From contig NZ_KE386571.1 in the NCBI RefSeq assembly GCF_000427645.1, positions 2,227,454-2,291,453 on the forward strand: a stretch of DNA of 64,000 nt, in the 5' to 3' direction. This DNA is from Sphingomonas phyllosphaerae FA2. GTDB lineage: Bacteria > Pseudomonadota > Alphaproteobacteria > Sphingomonadales > Sphingomonadaceae. The stretch's first letter is position 1, and each line of letters opens with the position of its first letter. Shown here piece after piece: positions 9,663-19,047 of this stretch. A program made the position numbers and the translations under genes. Under the pieces are notes generated by a model. It had not been told where the DNA came from. It saw only the letters and a list, made by a program, of their open reading frames with translations, and searched no databases.

Positions 9663-10493
9663 TCAAGCGCGCAGCCGCGCCGCGTGCCACGCGAGATGAT
9701 CGGCCATGAAGGTCGAAATGAAGTGATAGCTGTGGTCGTAGCCCGGCTGCATCCGCAGCGTCAGGTCAATTCCGGCATCGGCGCAGGCGGTTGCGAGCAG
9801 GTCGGGGCGGAGTTGCTCGGTGAGGAACGAATCGGCATCGCCCTGATCGACCAGTATTTCCGGAACGCGCGCGCCATCCTCGATCAGCGCGACCGCATCG
9901 TGTCGGCGCTGCGCGGCGGGGTCGTCGCTCAGATAGCGGTCGAGCGCCTTGCCCCATGGCACTTGGGTCGGCGCGACGATCGGCGCGAAGGCGGAGACGG
10001 CGCGGAACCGTTCGGGATGGCGCAGCGCGACGGTCAGCGCGCCGTGCCCGCCCATCGAATGCCCCATGATCGACTGTCGCGCCATGGCGGCGGGAAAGTG
10101 TTCGCCGACCAGCGCAGGCAGCTCCGCGGTGACATAGGACCACATCCGGTAATGCGTCGCCCACGGCGCCTCGGTCGCGTCGACGTAGAAGCCGGCGCCC
10201 TTCGCGAAGTCCCATGCGTCCTCGTCGGGCACATCGTCGCCGCGCGGGCTGGTGTCGGGCGCGACGAAGATCAAGCCGTGCTCGGCGCAGGCGCGGCGGA
10301 ACTCGCCCTTGTCGGTGACATTGGCGTGCGTGCAGGTCAGGCCCGACAGATACCAAACCACCGGCAGCGTCGTGCCCGGTGCGTGATCGGGGACATAGAC
10401 CGAGAAGGTCATGTCGGTGCCGGTCGCGGTCGAGCGATGCCGGTACACGCCCTGCGTCCCGCCATGCGCGCGGGCGGTGGAGACAGTTTCCAT
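9663..10493 (-). CDS. fghA: S-formylglutathione hydrolase
   Basis: Esterase D family alpha/beta hydrolase that splits S-formylglutathione into formate and glutathione, the last step of glutathione-dependent formaldehyde oxidation. The nucleophile motif GHSMGGHGA is present. The acid is in VDQGDADSFL and the histidine in YDHSYHFISTF, as in the family. The YLSGLTCTHAN oxyanion-region motif is also seen. It is in the same strand as a VOC protein and the class III alcohol dehydrogenase that makes its substrate, although a palindromic repeat lies in between. Confidence 0.96.
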   Translation of the reverse strand: METVSTARAHGGTQGVYRHRSTATGTDMTFSVYVPDHAPGTTLPVVWYLSGLTCTHANVTDKGEFRRACAEHGLIFVAPDTSPRGDDVPDEDAWDFAKGAGFYVDATEAPWATHYRMWSYVTAELPALVGEHFPAAMARQSIMGHSMGGHGALTVALRHPERFRAVSAFAPIVAPTQVPWGKALDRYLSDDPAAQRRHDAVALIEDGARVPEILVDQGDADSFLTEQLRPDLLATACADAGIDLTLRMQPGYDHSYHFISTFMADHLAWHAARLRA

Positions 10494-10556
10494 AGGTGAT
10501 CCTTTCGGAATAGTCTGCGTGACGGAGCGACCATCTGAACGGACGAGCCCTCCCGT

Positions 10557-10638
10557 CCGTCGCCCCTGACTTGATCCGGGGCGCCGCTTCTACTGCGGTC
10601 GCGAGAAGCGGGATCCCGGATCAAGTCCGGGATGACGA
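10557..10638. repeat. Intergenic palindrome family B
   Basis: Left arm cgtcgcccctgacttgatcc and right arm ggatcaagtccgggatgacg surround gcgccgcttctactgcggtc. It sits between the VOC gene and fghA within a same-strand cluster, so it may reduce or process the transcript between them. Confidence 0.85.
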
Positions 10639-10647
10639 TGGGCTAGA

Positions 10648-11031
10648 TCACGCCGGCACGCGATACGCGCCGCACAGCTTGTTGCCGTCCGGATCGCGCA
10701 GATAGGCGAGGTAGAGCTGCCCGAACGGGCTGGTGCGCACGCCCGGCGCGTCCTCGATCGCGGTACCGCCATTGGCCACGCCGGCTTCGTGCCATGCCTG
10801 CGCCTGTTCCGGCCCGGTCATGCGAAAGCCGATCGTCCCGCCGTTGGCGTGGCACGCCGGCTCGCCGTCGATCGGGCGCGAGATCATGAACAGCGCGCCG
10901 TCATGCGCGTAGACGACGCGGCCCTTGTCGTCCTGCCGCCCCTCGCGCCCACCCAACGCGGCGAACAGCGCGTCGTAGAATGTTTTCGACCGCGCCACGT
11001 CGTTCGACCCGACCATCACATGACTGAACAT
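10648..11031 (-). CDS. VOC/glyoxalase-fold protein
   Basis: A 127-residue vicinal-oxygen-chelate fold protein: HVMVGSNDVARSKTFYDALF at the start, MISRPIDGEPAC in the middle and LAYLRDPDGNKLCGAYR at the end. The spacing of H, E and the DPDGN motif is that of single-domain glyoxalase/bleomycin resistance relatives. It lies 14 bp downstream of the class III alcohol dehydrogenase and ahead of fghA. A role with glutathione adducts or aldehydes is therefore plausible but inferred from position only. Confidence 0.88.
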   Translation of the reverse strand: MFSHVMVGSNDVARSKTFYDALFAALGGREGRQDDKGRVVYAHDGALFMISRPIDGEPACHANGGTIGFRMTGPEQAQAWHEAGVANGGTAIEDAPGVRTSPFGQLYLAYLRDPDGNKLCGAYRVPA

Positions 11032-11045
11032 CGTCGCCCCCTCCC

Positions 11046-12152
11046 TCAATAGACCACGACGCTGCGGATGCTCTCGCCGGCATGCATCAGGTCGAAACCC
11101 TTGTTGATCTCGTCCAGCGTCAGCCGGTGCGTAATCATCGGATCGATCTGGATCATCCCGTTCATATACCAGTCGACGATCTTCGGCACATCGGTGCGCC
11201 CGCGCGCGCCGCCGAACGCGGTACCCTTCCAGACGCGCCCGGTGACCAGCTGGAACGGCCGCGTGCTGATCTCCTTGCCCGCCTCGGCGACGCCGATCAC
11301 GATCGACTCGCCCCAGCCGCGATGCGCGCTCTCCAGCGCCTGCCGCATCACGACGGTGTTGCCGGTGCAGTCGAACGTATAGTCGCCGCCGCCATCGGTG
11401 AGCGCGACCAGATGCTGGACGACATCGCCAACGTCCTTCGGGTTGACGAAGTCGGTCATCCCGAACTGCCGCCCCCATTCCTCGCGATCGGGGTTGATGT
11501 CGACCCCGACGATCCGCGCCGCGCCGGCCAGCTTCGCGCCCTGGATGACGTTGAGCCCGATCCCGCCGAGCCCGAACACGATCACCGTCGCGCCGACCTC
11601 GACCTTGGCGGTGTTGACCACCGCGCCGACCCCGGTCGTGACGCCGCAACCGATATAGCAGCTGGTGTCGAACGGCGCGTCGGGGCGGATCTTGGCGACC
11701 GCAATCTCGGGCAGCACGGTGAAGTTCGAGAAGGTCGAGCAGCCCATATAATGGTAGATCGGCTGCCCCTTGTAGCTGAAGCGCGTCGTGCCGTCGGGCA
11801 TCAAGCCCTTCCCCTGCGTGGCCCGGATCGCGGTGCACAGGTTGGTCTTGCCGCTGAGGCACGACTTACACTGGCGGCATTCGGGGGTGTAGAGCGGGAT
11901 GACGTGATCGCCCGGCACGACGCTGGTCACGCCCGCGCCGACCTCTCGGACGACGCCGCAGCCCTCGTGGCCGAGCACGCTGGGGAACAGCCCCTCACTG
12001 TCGAGCCCGTCGAGCGTGTAGGCATCGGTGTGGCAGATGCCGGTCGCCATGATCTCGACCAGCACCTCGCCGGCCTTCGGGCCTTCGAGATCCAGCTCGA
12101 CGATCTCCAGCGGCTTCTTCGCCTCGAACGCGACGGCGGCGCGGGTCTTCAT
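11046..12152 (-). CDS. frmA: S-(hydroxymethyl)glutathione dehydrogenase (class III alcohol dehydrogenase)
   Basis: Zinc- and NAD-dependent oxidation of S-hydroxymethylglutathione (from formaldehyde plus glutathione) to S-formylglutathione. Catalytic zinc ligands are seen in [10 protein letters not shown] and LGHEGCGVV. The structural zinc cysteines are in [18 protein letters not shown], and the Rossmann motif is [11 protein letters not shown]. The 368-residue length is typical. It is the first gene of the formaldehyde-oxidation cluster with the VOC protein and fghA. Confidence 0.97.
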   Translation of the reverse strand: MKTRAAVAFEAKKPLEIVELDLEGPKAGEVLVEIMATGICHTDAYTLDGLDSEGLFPSVLGHEGCGVVREVGAGVTSVVPGDHVIPLYTPECRQCKSCLSGKTNLCTAIRATQGKGLMPDGTTRFSYKGQPIYHYMGCSTFSNFTVLPEIAVAKIRPDAPFDTSCYIGCGVTTGVGAVVNTAKVEVGATVIVFGLGGIGLNVIQGAKLAGAARIVGVDINPDREEWGRQFGMTDFVNPKDVGDVVQHLVALTDGGGDYTFDCTGNTVVMRQALESAHRGWGESIVIGVAEAGKEISTRPFQLVTGRVWKGTAFGGARGRTDVPKIVDWYMNGMIQIDPMITHRLTLDEINKGFDLMHAGESIRSVVVY

Positions 12153-12253
12153 GGGGGCAACCTCTTCGTGACTGTTGCGCGGGGTCTTAGGCGGCGCGGG
12201 CGGGAGTGTTCAACCCGCCGGGCGTGCGACGATGCGACGCAGCGCAATGATGT

Positions 12254-12406
12254 TCACGCGGAGGCGCGGAGACGCGGAGAGAAAAAGAAGAGGGTCTCCC
12301 GATCGTGGGGTCGGGTAAGCCTGCCGCCGGAGCGACAGTTCGGCCGGCAGACACTCTCTTCCTTTCTCCGCGTCTCCGCGCCCCCGCGTGAACCAGAAAA
12401 TCTTGC
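12254..12406. repeat. Long inverted repeat with 'cgcggagacgcggagag' arms
   Basis: The left arm ttcacgcggaggcgcggaga is mirrored by tctccgcgcccccgcgtgaa on the right. The pair encloses about 95 bp of unique sequence. The 294-bp gap between frmA and the divergent CoA-transferase is mostly this element. Confidence 0.75.
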
Positions 12407-12446
12407 CGGCTTCGCGCGAACCCTCCCGCGCGCTAGACCGAAGCGC

Positions 12447-13586
12447 ATGACCCACCGCCCCCTCGCCGGCCTACGCGTCCTCGAACTCGCGCGCATCCTC
12501 GCCGGCCCGTGGGCCGGGCAGTTGCTCGCCGACCTCGGCGCGGACGTCATCAAGGTCGAGCGCCCCGGCGAGGGCGACGATACCCGCCACTGGGGCCCGC
12601 CGTTCGTCGCCGACACGCCCGGCGAGCGCGGCTCGGCGGCCTATTACCACGCCTGCAACCGCGGCAAGCGTTCGGTCGCGATTGACATCGCCACCCTTGA
12701 GGGACAGGCGCAGGTCCGCGCGCTCGCCGCCGGCGCGGATGTGGTGATCGAGAATTACAAGGTCGGCGGGCTGACCAAATACGGGCTCGACCCGGCTGCG
12801 TTGCGCGCCGCCGATCCACGGCTGATCGTCTGTTCGATCACCGGCTTTGGACAGGACGGCCCCTATGCGCAGCGCGCCGGTTACGACTTCATCATTCAGG
12901 GCATGGGCGGGATGATGTCGATCACCGGCGAGCCCGACGGACCCCCGCAGAAGGGCGGCGTCGCGCACGCCGATCTGTTCACCGGCGTCTATGCCACGGT
13001 CGCGATCCTCGCCGCGGTGGTCGCGCGGGCATCGAGCGGGGTCGGCACGCATATCGACATGGCGCTGCTCGACACGCAGGTCGCAGTGCTCGCCAATCAG
13101 GCGCTCAACTGGATGGCGAGCGGGGAGGTGCCGCAGCGGCTCGGCAACGGCCATCCCAACCTCGCCCCGTACCAGAGCTTCCCGACCAGCGACGGCGACC
13201 TGATCGTCGCGGTCGGCAACGATCGCCAGTTCGCCAAGCTGTGCGCGGTTCTGGATGTACCGGCGCTGGCGGAGGACGCGCGGTTCGCAACCAACCCCGC
13301 GCGCGTCGCCAATCGCGCCGCGTTGCTCCCGCTGCTCGTGGCGCGCACCGTCCTGTGGCGTGCCGCCGATTTGCTCGCCGCACTGGAGGCGGCGGGCGTG
13401 CCGGTCGGCCCGGTCAACCGCATCGATCAGGTCTTCGCCGACCCGCAAGTGATCGCGCGCGGGATGCAGCTGGCGATGGCCGGCATCCCCGGCCTCGCCT
13501 CGCCGATCCGCTACGACGGCGAGCGCGCGGTGGCAGCACGGCCGAGCCCGCGGCTGGGGGAACATGCGGGGGCGGCGTGGTTGTGA
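12447..13586 (+). CDS. CaiB/BaiF family CoA-transferase (class III)
   Basis: Class III CoA-transferase that moves CoA between carboxylic acids. The start at 12447 gives MTHRPLAGLRVLELARILAG, the standard family N-terminus. LLADLGADVIKVERPGEGDDTR, the CNRGKRSVAIDIA stretch and the catalytic aspartate region (GGVAHADLFTGVYA) follow. The C-terminal GVPVGPVNRIDQVFADPQV is also typical. 379 residues, slightly short of the usual ~400. The substrate is not determinable from sequence or neighbours. Confidence 0.93.
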   Translation: MTHRPLAGLRVLELARILAGPWAGQLLADLGADVIKVERPGEGDDTRHWGPPFVADTPGERGSAAYYHACNRGKRSVAIDIATLEGQAQVRALAAGADVVIENYKVGGLTKYGLDPAALRAADPRLIVCSITGFGQDGPYAQRAGYDFIIQGMGGMMSITGEPDGPPQKGGVAHADLFTGVYATVAILAAVVARASSGVGTHIDMALLDTQVAVLANQALNWMASGEVPQRLGNGHPNLAPYQSFPTSDGDLIVAVGNDRQFAKLCAVLDVPALAEDARFATNPARVANRAALLPLLVARTVLWRAADLLAALEAAGVPVGPVNRIDQVFADPQVIARGMQLAMAGIPGLASPIRYDGERAVAARPSPRLGEHAGAAWL

Positions 13587-13724
13587 GCGGAGCAAAAGAA
13601 ACAACCCATTTTTGCACGCAGTTTGCCAATCCTTTCGCTCGCAAAAGCCGATTAGTCTAAGAAGTTTTTCAAGTCGAGTTCCGGACGTCGGTTATCACAG
13701 CTAGATCAAGCGGATGGATGACAC

Positions 13725-14176
13725 ATGACCTATGATCCATCGCGGCTTGGTCTAAAGGGCTGTTGCGGAGTCGCTGTCCTTAGTTTCGTCTTCTGCGTCT
13801 GCCTGCTTCTAGGCACCTGCGTTTTAAGGGTAGTGGTTGCTCGCGTGAAGTCGCCCGACAACGGCTTGGTCGCGAGCATTACCGAGACGAACGGCGGAGC
13901 CACGACGAGCTATGGCTATGAAGTTGATGTTGCCCGCAACTGGCCTTTGCGGTGGAACCACGCTGTAGCCGGGTTTACGGTGCCACTCGTAGCGACTGCG
14001 CTTACGGTGTGAACGTGAGTTGGCTAGCCAACGACAAGTTTATGATTTCCTACAAGACCGCGAGATCGAAGGACGTGAAACAGACGATCCATCTTTTAGG
14101 CCGAACCGTACAGGTCGTCGTCAGAGCTGGAGTGGATGATCCGACGGCGCGCTGTGGCGGCATGGAGGACGACTAG
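13725..14176 (+). pseudogene. Frameshifted small membrane-anchored protein gene
   Basis: Two overlapping reading frames appear to be halves of one protein. The first (from 13725) has an N-terminal transmembrane helix and SPDNGLVASITETNGGATT, then loses sense after WNHAVAG. The second frame continues with VYGATRSDCAYGVNVSWLAN and a beta-rich C-terminus (FMISYKTARSKDVKQTIHL), ending at 14176. The break lies around 13965-13985 and fits a one-base deletion. Either it is a decayed gene or a sequencing error. Base composition is lower in GC than its neighbours. No family is named with confidence. Confidence 0.7.
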
Positions 14177-14258
14177 CACGGCAGTGATGGAAACATTCGC
14201 TTTCCATCAAATATATGCGTTCAATCTCACCACGCCTCAACGCCGCAAGCGCCCCCGC

Positions 14259-15026
14259 TTATTGCAACGGCGCCCGCACCGGCACCCCCGCCGCCGCCAG
14301 CGCGGCGTGCGCCTCCGCCACCGTCGCCTGCCCGAAGTGGAAGATCGACGCCGCCAGCACCGCCGAGGCGTGCCCCTCGACCACCCCCGCGACCAGATCG
14401 CCCAGCGACCCGACCCCGCCGCTCGCCACCACCGGCACCGCGGTGCGGTCGGCGATTGCGCGGATCAGGTCGAGGTCGTAGCCGCCCTTGGTCCCGTCGC
14501 GGTCCATCGACGTCACCAACAACTCGCCCGCGCCCAGTTCGGTCAGCCGCAGCGCATGTTCGACCGCGTCGATCCCGGTCGCGCGGCGACCGCCATGCGT
14601 GAACACCTCCCAGCCATCGCCGACACGCCGCGCGTCGACGCTGGCGACGCAGCACTGGCTGCCGAAGCGTTCGGCGATGTCGGCGACCACCTCGGGTCGC
14701 GCCACCGCCGCGGAATTGACCGCGACCTTGTCGGCACCGGCCAGCAGCAGCGCGCGCGCATCCTCGGCGCTACGCACCCCGCCGCCGACCGTCAGCGGCA
14801 TGAAGCACACCGCCGCCGTCCGCCGCACGACGTCGAGGATCGTGCCGCGCGCCTCATGGCTGGCGGTGATGTCGAGGAAGCAGAGTTCGTCCGCCCCCGC
14901 CGCGTCATAGGCGCGCGCCTGTTCGACCGGATCGCCGGCATCGACCAGATCGACGAAATTGACGCCTTTGACGACGCGCCCGCCGGCAACGTCGAGGCAC
15001 GGGATCACACGGGCGCGCACGGTCAT
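14259..15026 (-). CDS. hisF: Imidazole glycerol phosphate synthase, cyclase subunit
   Basis: TIM-barrel subunit that uses ammonia from HisH to form imidazole glycerol phosphate and AICAR. Start at 15026 ([12 protein letters not shown]). The first catalytic aspartate is in [14 protein letters not shown] and the second in [16 protein letters not shown]. The phosphate loops TVGGGVRS and ASGGVGSL are present. Last gene of the minus-strand his cluster; its partner hisH lies upstream beyond hisA and a transporter gene. Confidence 0.97.
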   Translation of the reverse strand: MTVRARVIPCLDVAGGRVVKGVNFVDLVDAGDPVEQARAYDAAGADELCFLDITASHEARGTILDVVRRTAAVCFMPLTVGGGVRSAEDARALLLAGADKVAVNSAAVARPEVVADIAERFGSQCCVASVDARRVGDGWEVFTHGGRRATGIDAVEHALRLTELGAGELLVTSMDRDGTKGGYDLDLIRAIADRTAVPVVASGGVGSLGDLVAGVVEGHASAVLAASIFHFGQATVAEAHAALAAAGVPVRAPLQ

Positions 15027-15066
15027 GCGCGGCTCATGCCCGCGCGGCGACGGCGGGGCAAGCGAG

Positions 15067-16041
15067 TCACTCGGCGCGCTCCGCATAGCGCCGCGCCAGC
15101 CATGCGCAGACGAACAATTGCACCTGGTGGAAGATCATCAGCGGCAGCACGACCAGCCCGACGCTGTGCGCCGGGAACAGGATCGCCGCCATCGGAATGC
15201 CGCTCGCCATGCTCTTCTTGGACCCGCAGAAGACGGTCGCGATCTCGTCGGGCACCGTGAACCCCAGCGCGCGCGACGCCAGCGTCGTCGCGCCGATCAC
15301 GACCGCGAGGATCACCAGCGAGATGAGCACGATCGCCACCAATGTCAGCGGCGAGACATGGTGCCACAGCCCGGCGACCACGCCTGCGCCGAACGCGGCA
15401 TAGACGACCACCAGCACCGATCCGCGATCGACCACCTTGGTCAGTAGCGGATGCGCGAGCAGCCAGCCCCGCGCCCACGGCCTGATCGCCTGCCCGACGA
15501 CGAACGGCAGCAGTATCTGCAAGGCGATGTCACGCAGCGCATCGAGCGACAGCCCGCCACTGGCGGTCGCAAGCAATTGCGCAACGAGCAACGGCGTGAT
15601 GACCACCCCGACGAGATTCGACAGCGACGCGCTGCACAGCGCGGCGGGCACGTTGCCGCGCGCGATCGAGGTGAAGGCGATCGACGACTGGACGGTCGAC
15701 GGCAACAGGCAGAGATACAGCAGCCCGGTGACGATCGGCGCGGGCAGCCACGCATGCGTCGCCGCCGCCACACCGAGGCCGATCAGCGGGAACAGCAGGA
15801 AGGTGCTGGCGAACACCAGCAGCTGCAACCGCCATTGCGCCAGCCCCGCCCAGATCGCCTGTGGCGCGAGCCGCGCGCCGTACAGCAGGAACAGCAACGC
15901 CACCGCGACGGTGGTGCCATGTTCGACCCACAATGCCGCCTCGCCCCGCGCCGGAAACACCGCGGCGAGCGCGACGGTCGCGATCAGCAGCAGCAGGAAG
16001 CGGTCGGCGCGCGCCAGCACCGCGCCGATGCGCCCGGCCAT
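15067..16041 (-). CDS. Bile acid:sodium symporter (BASS) family transporter
   Basis: Membrane protein of 324 residues with about ten hydrophobic helices. It fits the BASS/SBF-like (YfeH-type) group that exports or imports organic anions with sodium. Family-like stretches include [21 protein letters not shown] and [20 protein letters not shown] directly before the ATG at 16041 is an equally good start. The gene sits between hisA (gap 8-9 bp) and hisF, so it is cotranscribed with histidine synthesis; the substrate is unknown. Confidence 0.9.
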   Translation of the reverse strand: MAGRIGAVLARADRFLLLLIATVALAAVFPARGEAALWVEHGTTVAVALLFLLYGARLAPQAIWAGLAQWRLQLLVFASTFLLFPLIGLGVAAATHAWLPAPIVTGLLYLCLLPSTVQSSIAFTSIARGNVPAALCSASLSNLVGVVITPLLVAQLLATASGGLSLDALRDIALQILLPFVVGQAIRPWARGWLLAHPLLTKVVDRGSVLVVVYAAFGAGVVAGLWHHVSPLTLVAIVLISLVILAVVIGATTLASRALGFTVPDEIATVFCGSKKSMASGIPMAAILFPAHSVGLVVLPLMIFHQVQLFVCAWLARRYAERAE

Positions 16042-16049
16042 CACGCGGG

Positions 16050-16784
16050 TCAGCGCCCCGCCACCTGCAGGGCGTCGCCCAAGTCGAGCCGCCCGTCGTA
16101 CAGCGCGCGCCCGGTGATGACGCCCTCAACGCCGTCATCGGCATGCGCGGCGAGATGGTGGATGTCGTCGATATTCGCGACCCCGCCGCTGGCGATCACC
16201 GGGATGCGCACCTCGCGCGCAAGTGCGACAGTCGCGGCGACGTTGCAGCCCTTGAGCAACCCGTCGCGCCCGACATCGGTGAACAGCAATGCCGCCACGC
16301 CCGCATCCTCGAACTGCCGCGCGAGATCGGCGACGCTGGTGGTGGAGACCTCCGCCCAGCCCTTGGTCGCGACCATTCCGTCGCGCGCGTCGACCGCAAC
16401 GACGATCTGCCCCGGATAGCGCGCCGCCATGTCGCGCACGAACTGCGGCTGTTCGAGCGCGGCGGTGCCGATCACCACCCGCGCGACGCCGAGATCGAGC
16501 CACGCCTTGACCGCCTCAGGCGTTCGGATGCCGCCGCCGAGCTGCACCTTGCCGGGGAAAGCCGCTACGATCCCGCGCACCGCGTCACCATTGACGCTCT
16601 CGCCCGCGAATGCGCCGTCGAGATCGACGACATGCAGGTGCGTCGCGCCCGCATCGGCGAACGCCTGCGCCTGTGCGGCGGGATCGTCGCCATAGACGGT
16701 CGCGCGCGCCATATCGCCCTCTGCAAGCCGGACGACCTGTCCGCCTTTGAGGTCGATCGCGGGGAAGACGATCAGGGACGCCAT
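16050..16784 (-). CDS. hisA: Phosphoribosylformimino-5-aminoimidazole carboxamide ribotide isomerase
   Basis: TIM-barrel Amadori isomerase, fourth step of histidine synthesis. Catalytic residues lie in FPAIDLKGGQVVRL (Asp) and LLFTDVGRDGLLKG (Asp). Phosphate-binding glycine loops are QLGGGIRTPE and ASGGVANIDD. Start at 16784 overlaps the end of hisH by 13 bp. Standard length (244 residues). Confidence 0.97.
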   Translation of the reverse strand: MASLIVFPAIDLKGGQVVRLAEGDMARATVYGDDPAAQAQAFADAGATHLHVVDLDGAFAGESVNGDAVRGIVAAFPGKVQLGGGIRTPEAVKAWLDLGVARVVIGTAALEQPQFVRDMAARYPGQIVVAVDARDGMVATKGWAEVSTTSVADLARQFEDAGVAALLFTDVGRDGLLKGCNVAATVALAREVRIPVIASGGVANIDDIHHLAAHADDGVEGVITGRALYDGRLDLGDALQVAGR

Positions 16785-17377
16785 GCCAGAAACCTTTCGA
16801 GCAGCGCCAGGCCGTAGCGCTGGCTCTTTTCGGGGTGGAATTGCACGCCGAGCACCGTGTCGCGCGCGATCGCGGCGGTCACCGGGCCGGCATGGTCGGT
16901 GGTCGCGACCACGCCGGCGCCGGTGAAGGCGTAGCTGTGGAGGAAATAAGCCTCGCCGGGCACGATCAGCGGATGGCCGGCGGTCGGCACCACGTCGTTC
17001 CAGCCCATGTGCGGCACCTTGGCATCGCTACCCGCCGGGTCGATCCGCCGCACGCTGCCCGCGATCCAGCCGAGCCCCTTATGGACCCCGAGTTCCTCGC
17101 CCGTCTCGGCAAGCAACTGCATGCCGACGCAGATGCCCAGAAACGGCGCGCCGTGCCCGAGCGCCCGCTCCTCCATCGCCGCGACCATCCCCGGCACCGC
17201 GCGCAGGTTCGCCGCGCACGCGCCGAACGCGCCGACGCCGGGCAGCACGATGCGATCGGCGCGCCGCACCACCTCGGGGTCGGCGGTGACGGTCAGATCA
17301 GCGCAGCCCGCCGCGCGCAACGCATTCTCCACCGAATGGAGGTTGCCGGCCTGATAGTCGATCAGCGCAAGCGTCAT
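16772..17377 (-). CDS. hisH: Imidazole glycerol phosphate synthase, glutamine amidotransferase subunit
   Basis: Class I glutaminase that passes ammonia to HisF. The start at 17377 ([12 protein letters not shown]) is preferred over one three codons upstream. The oxyanion/P-loop GVGAFGACA, the nucleophile cysteine in LGICVGMQLLAE and the His-Glu pair in VQFHPEKSQ complete the catalytic triad. It overlaps the YciI-like gene before it (ATG at 17375-17377 against stop at 17374) and hisA after it. Confidence 0.97.
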   Translation of the reverse strand: MTLALIDYQAGNLHSVENALRAAGCADLTVTADPEVVRRADRIVLPGVGAFGACAANLRAVPGMVAAMEERALGHGAPFLGICVGMQLLAETGEELGVHKGLGWIAGSVRRIDPAGSDAKVPHMGWNDVVPTAGHPLIVPGEAYFLHSYAFTGAGVVATTDHAGPVTAAIARDTVLGVQFHPEKSQRYGLALLERFLAWRP

Positions 17378-17685
17378 GCCAGCCACACGTGCAACTCGGT
17401 CGCGGCGAAGCTGGCGCTGAACGGCACGACCTCCGCCGTCGCGACGCCGCTGGTCACGAACGGATCGGTCGCGACGACCCGCTCGACTGCCTCATGCGCG
17501 CCGCGCATCACGATCACCCCGCCGGTGCGCGGCGCGCGCCGCCCCGCGACAAGGAACACACCCTGTTCGAACCCCTGCTCCAGCCACGCGACATGCGCCG
17601 CCATCTGCGCATCCACTTCATCGAGCGGCCGCACATAGCTGAGCAGCACGACGCACAGCTCGCCGCCGGCGCGGAACCCCGTCAC
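17374..17685 (-). CDS. YciI-like (dimeric alpha-beta barrel) protein
   Basis: A 103-residue protein with the YciI-like/DGPF fold. It starts with GTG at 17685, giving [23 protein letters not shown]; the middle has [19 protein letters not shown] and then [17 protein letters not shown]. The H in [11 protein letters not shown] and the DPF motif match the family. It overlaps hisB by four bases (GTGA) and touches hisH, so it belongs to the his operon. Its job there is unknown. Confidence 0.88.
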   Translation of the reverse strand: MTGFRAGGELCVVLLSYVRPLDEVDAQMAAHVAWLEQGFEQGVFLVAGRRAPRTGGVIVMRGAHEAVERVVATDPFVTSGVATAEVVPFSASFAATELHVWLA

Positions 17686-18269
17686 AATATCCCCTTGGTC
17701 GAGGGGATCGCATCGGCCTTGCGCGGATCGATCTCGACCGCGGCGCGCAGCGCGCGCGCCAGCCCCTTGAACATGCTCTCGGCGATATGATGGTTGTTGT
17801 CGCCGTACAGTGTCTCGATGTGCAGCGTGATCCCGGCGTTCTGCGCGAAGCTGTGGAAGAAATGCTGGAACATCTCGGTGTCCATGCCGCCCAGCTGCGC
17901 CTGCGAGAAGCGCGCGCGCCACACCAGCCACGGCCGCCCCGAGATGTCGAGCGCGACGCGGGTCAGCGTTTCGTCCATCGGGCTCAGCGCGTCGCCGTAA
18001 CGGCGGATCCCGCGCTTGTCGCCGAGCGCCTGCGCCACCGCGCTGCCGATCGCCAGCGCGGTGTCCTCGACGGTGTGATGCGCGTCGATGTGCAGGTCGC
18101 CATCGCAGCGGACGTGCAGGTCGATCAGCCCGTGGCGCGAAAGCTGTTCGAGCATATGATCGAAGAAGCCGACGCCGGTCTTCACGTCGTAAACCCCCGT
18201 CCCGTCGAGGTTGACGGTGACGGCGACCTTCGTCTCCGAAGTGTCGCGGCGGATCGTGGCGGTGCGCAT
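17682..18269 (-). CDS. hisB: Imidazoleglycerol-phosphate dehydratase
   Basis: Manganese enzyme dehydrating imidazole glycerol phosphate. I chose the ATG at 18269 ([15 protein letters not shown]) because it matches the family N-terminus; an upstream in-frame ATG at 18302 adds an unsupported extension. Metal-binding histidine motifs are [26 protein letters not shown] and the paired region [24 protein letters not shown]. Monofunctional form (195 residues, no phosphatase domain). First gene of hisB-yciI-hisH-hisA-BASS-hisF. Confidence 0.97.
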   Translation of the reverse strand: MRTATIRRDTSETKVAVTVNLDGTGVYDVKTGVGFFDHMLEQLSRHGLIDLHVRCDGDLHIDAHHTVEDTALAIGSAVAQALGDKRGIRRYGDALSPMDETLTRVALDISGRPWLVWRARFSQAQLGGMDTEMFQHFFHSFAQNAGITLHIETLYGDNNHHIAESMFKGLARALRAAVEIDPRKADAIPSTKGIL

Positions 18270-18344
18270 ATCGCGTCGTCCATAACGCGCATGTCGTTCC
18301 AAGCAACCTTGACCATGCCGCGCACCGCGCTACCCATGGCGGCC

Positions 18345-18830
18345 ATGAGCGATATGCTGCCCGACAGCCTGATCCCCTATGACGAAATCGTGCAGGAAGC
18401 CCTGCGCGCGGTCGTGGGGCGCGTGCTGGGAACCGTGGCCGAGTCGGGCGGTCTGCCGGGCGAGCACCACTTCTACATCACCTTCAAGACGCAAGCGCCC
18501 GGGGTCGACATCCCGCAACGGCTGATCGAGCGCTTCCCGGACGAGATGACGATCGTCCTCCAGAACCGCTTCTGGGACCTGACGGTCGATCAGGAGCGCT
18601 TCTCGGTGGGCCTCAGCTTCAACCAGGTGCCGTCGAAGCTGGTCATCCCCTATTCGGCGATCACCGGCTTCCACGACCCGACGGTCAATTTCGAGCTGCG
18701 CTTCCAGGCGCAGGAAGGCCCCGGCGACGGCCCCGGCCCGCACGACCCGGCCGAGAACGACGGGCCGAGCGTGACCCCGGTCGAGGACGGCTCGAACGTC
18801 GTGGCGGTGGATTTCAAAAGGAAGAAGTGA
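18345..18830 (+). CDS. sspB: SspB-type ClpXP adaptor
   Basis: Delivers SsrA-tagged proteins to ClpXP. The 161-residue protein starts at 18345 with MSDMLPDSLIPYDEIVQEAL. The alphaproteobacterial SspB fold is visible in EHHFYITFKTQAPGVDIPQ and the ENRFWDL-type segment (QNRFWDLTVDQERF). An acidic linker follows, ending in the basic tail VVAVDFKRKK, which in this family docks ClpX. Divergent from hisB, sharing a 75-bp intergenic space. Confidence 0.93.
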   Translation: MSDMLPDSLIPYDEIVQEALRAVVGRVLGTVAESGGLPGEHHFYITFKTQAPGVDIPQRLIERFPDEMTIVLQNRFWDLTVDQERFSVGLSFNQVPSKLVIPYSAITGFHDPTVNFELRFQAQEGPGDGPGPHDPAENDGPSVTPVEDGSNVVAVDFKRKK

Positions 18831-18947
18831 CCGCGCCAGCGGCGCACCAGTGCGCCGCGGTCGCGCAGCGAGGCGCGGACACGGCCGGCGCGGCAACGCC
18901 CGCGTCCGACGTCATGGGATTTACTCCCATGACGTGCCCGCCGCCTC

Positions 18948-19032
18948 CGACGTCACCCCGGACTTGATCCGGGGGTCCCGCTTCTGCCGCGATCAGAAGA
19001 AGCGGGGTCCCGGATCAAGTCCGGGACGACGA
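18948..19032. repeat. Intergenic palindrome family B
   Basis: Arms cgtcaccccggacttgatcc and its complement ending gtccgggacgacg flank a ctgccgcgatcagaag loop. It lies between sspB and a GNAT gene on the same strand. Confidence 0.85.
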
Positions 19033-19047
19033 AGTAAAGGCTGACAC

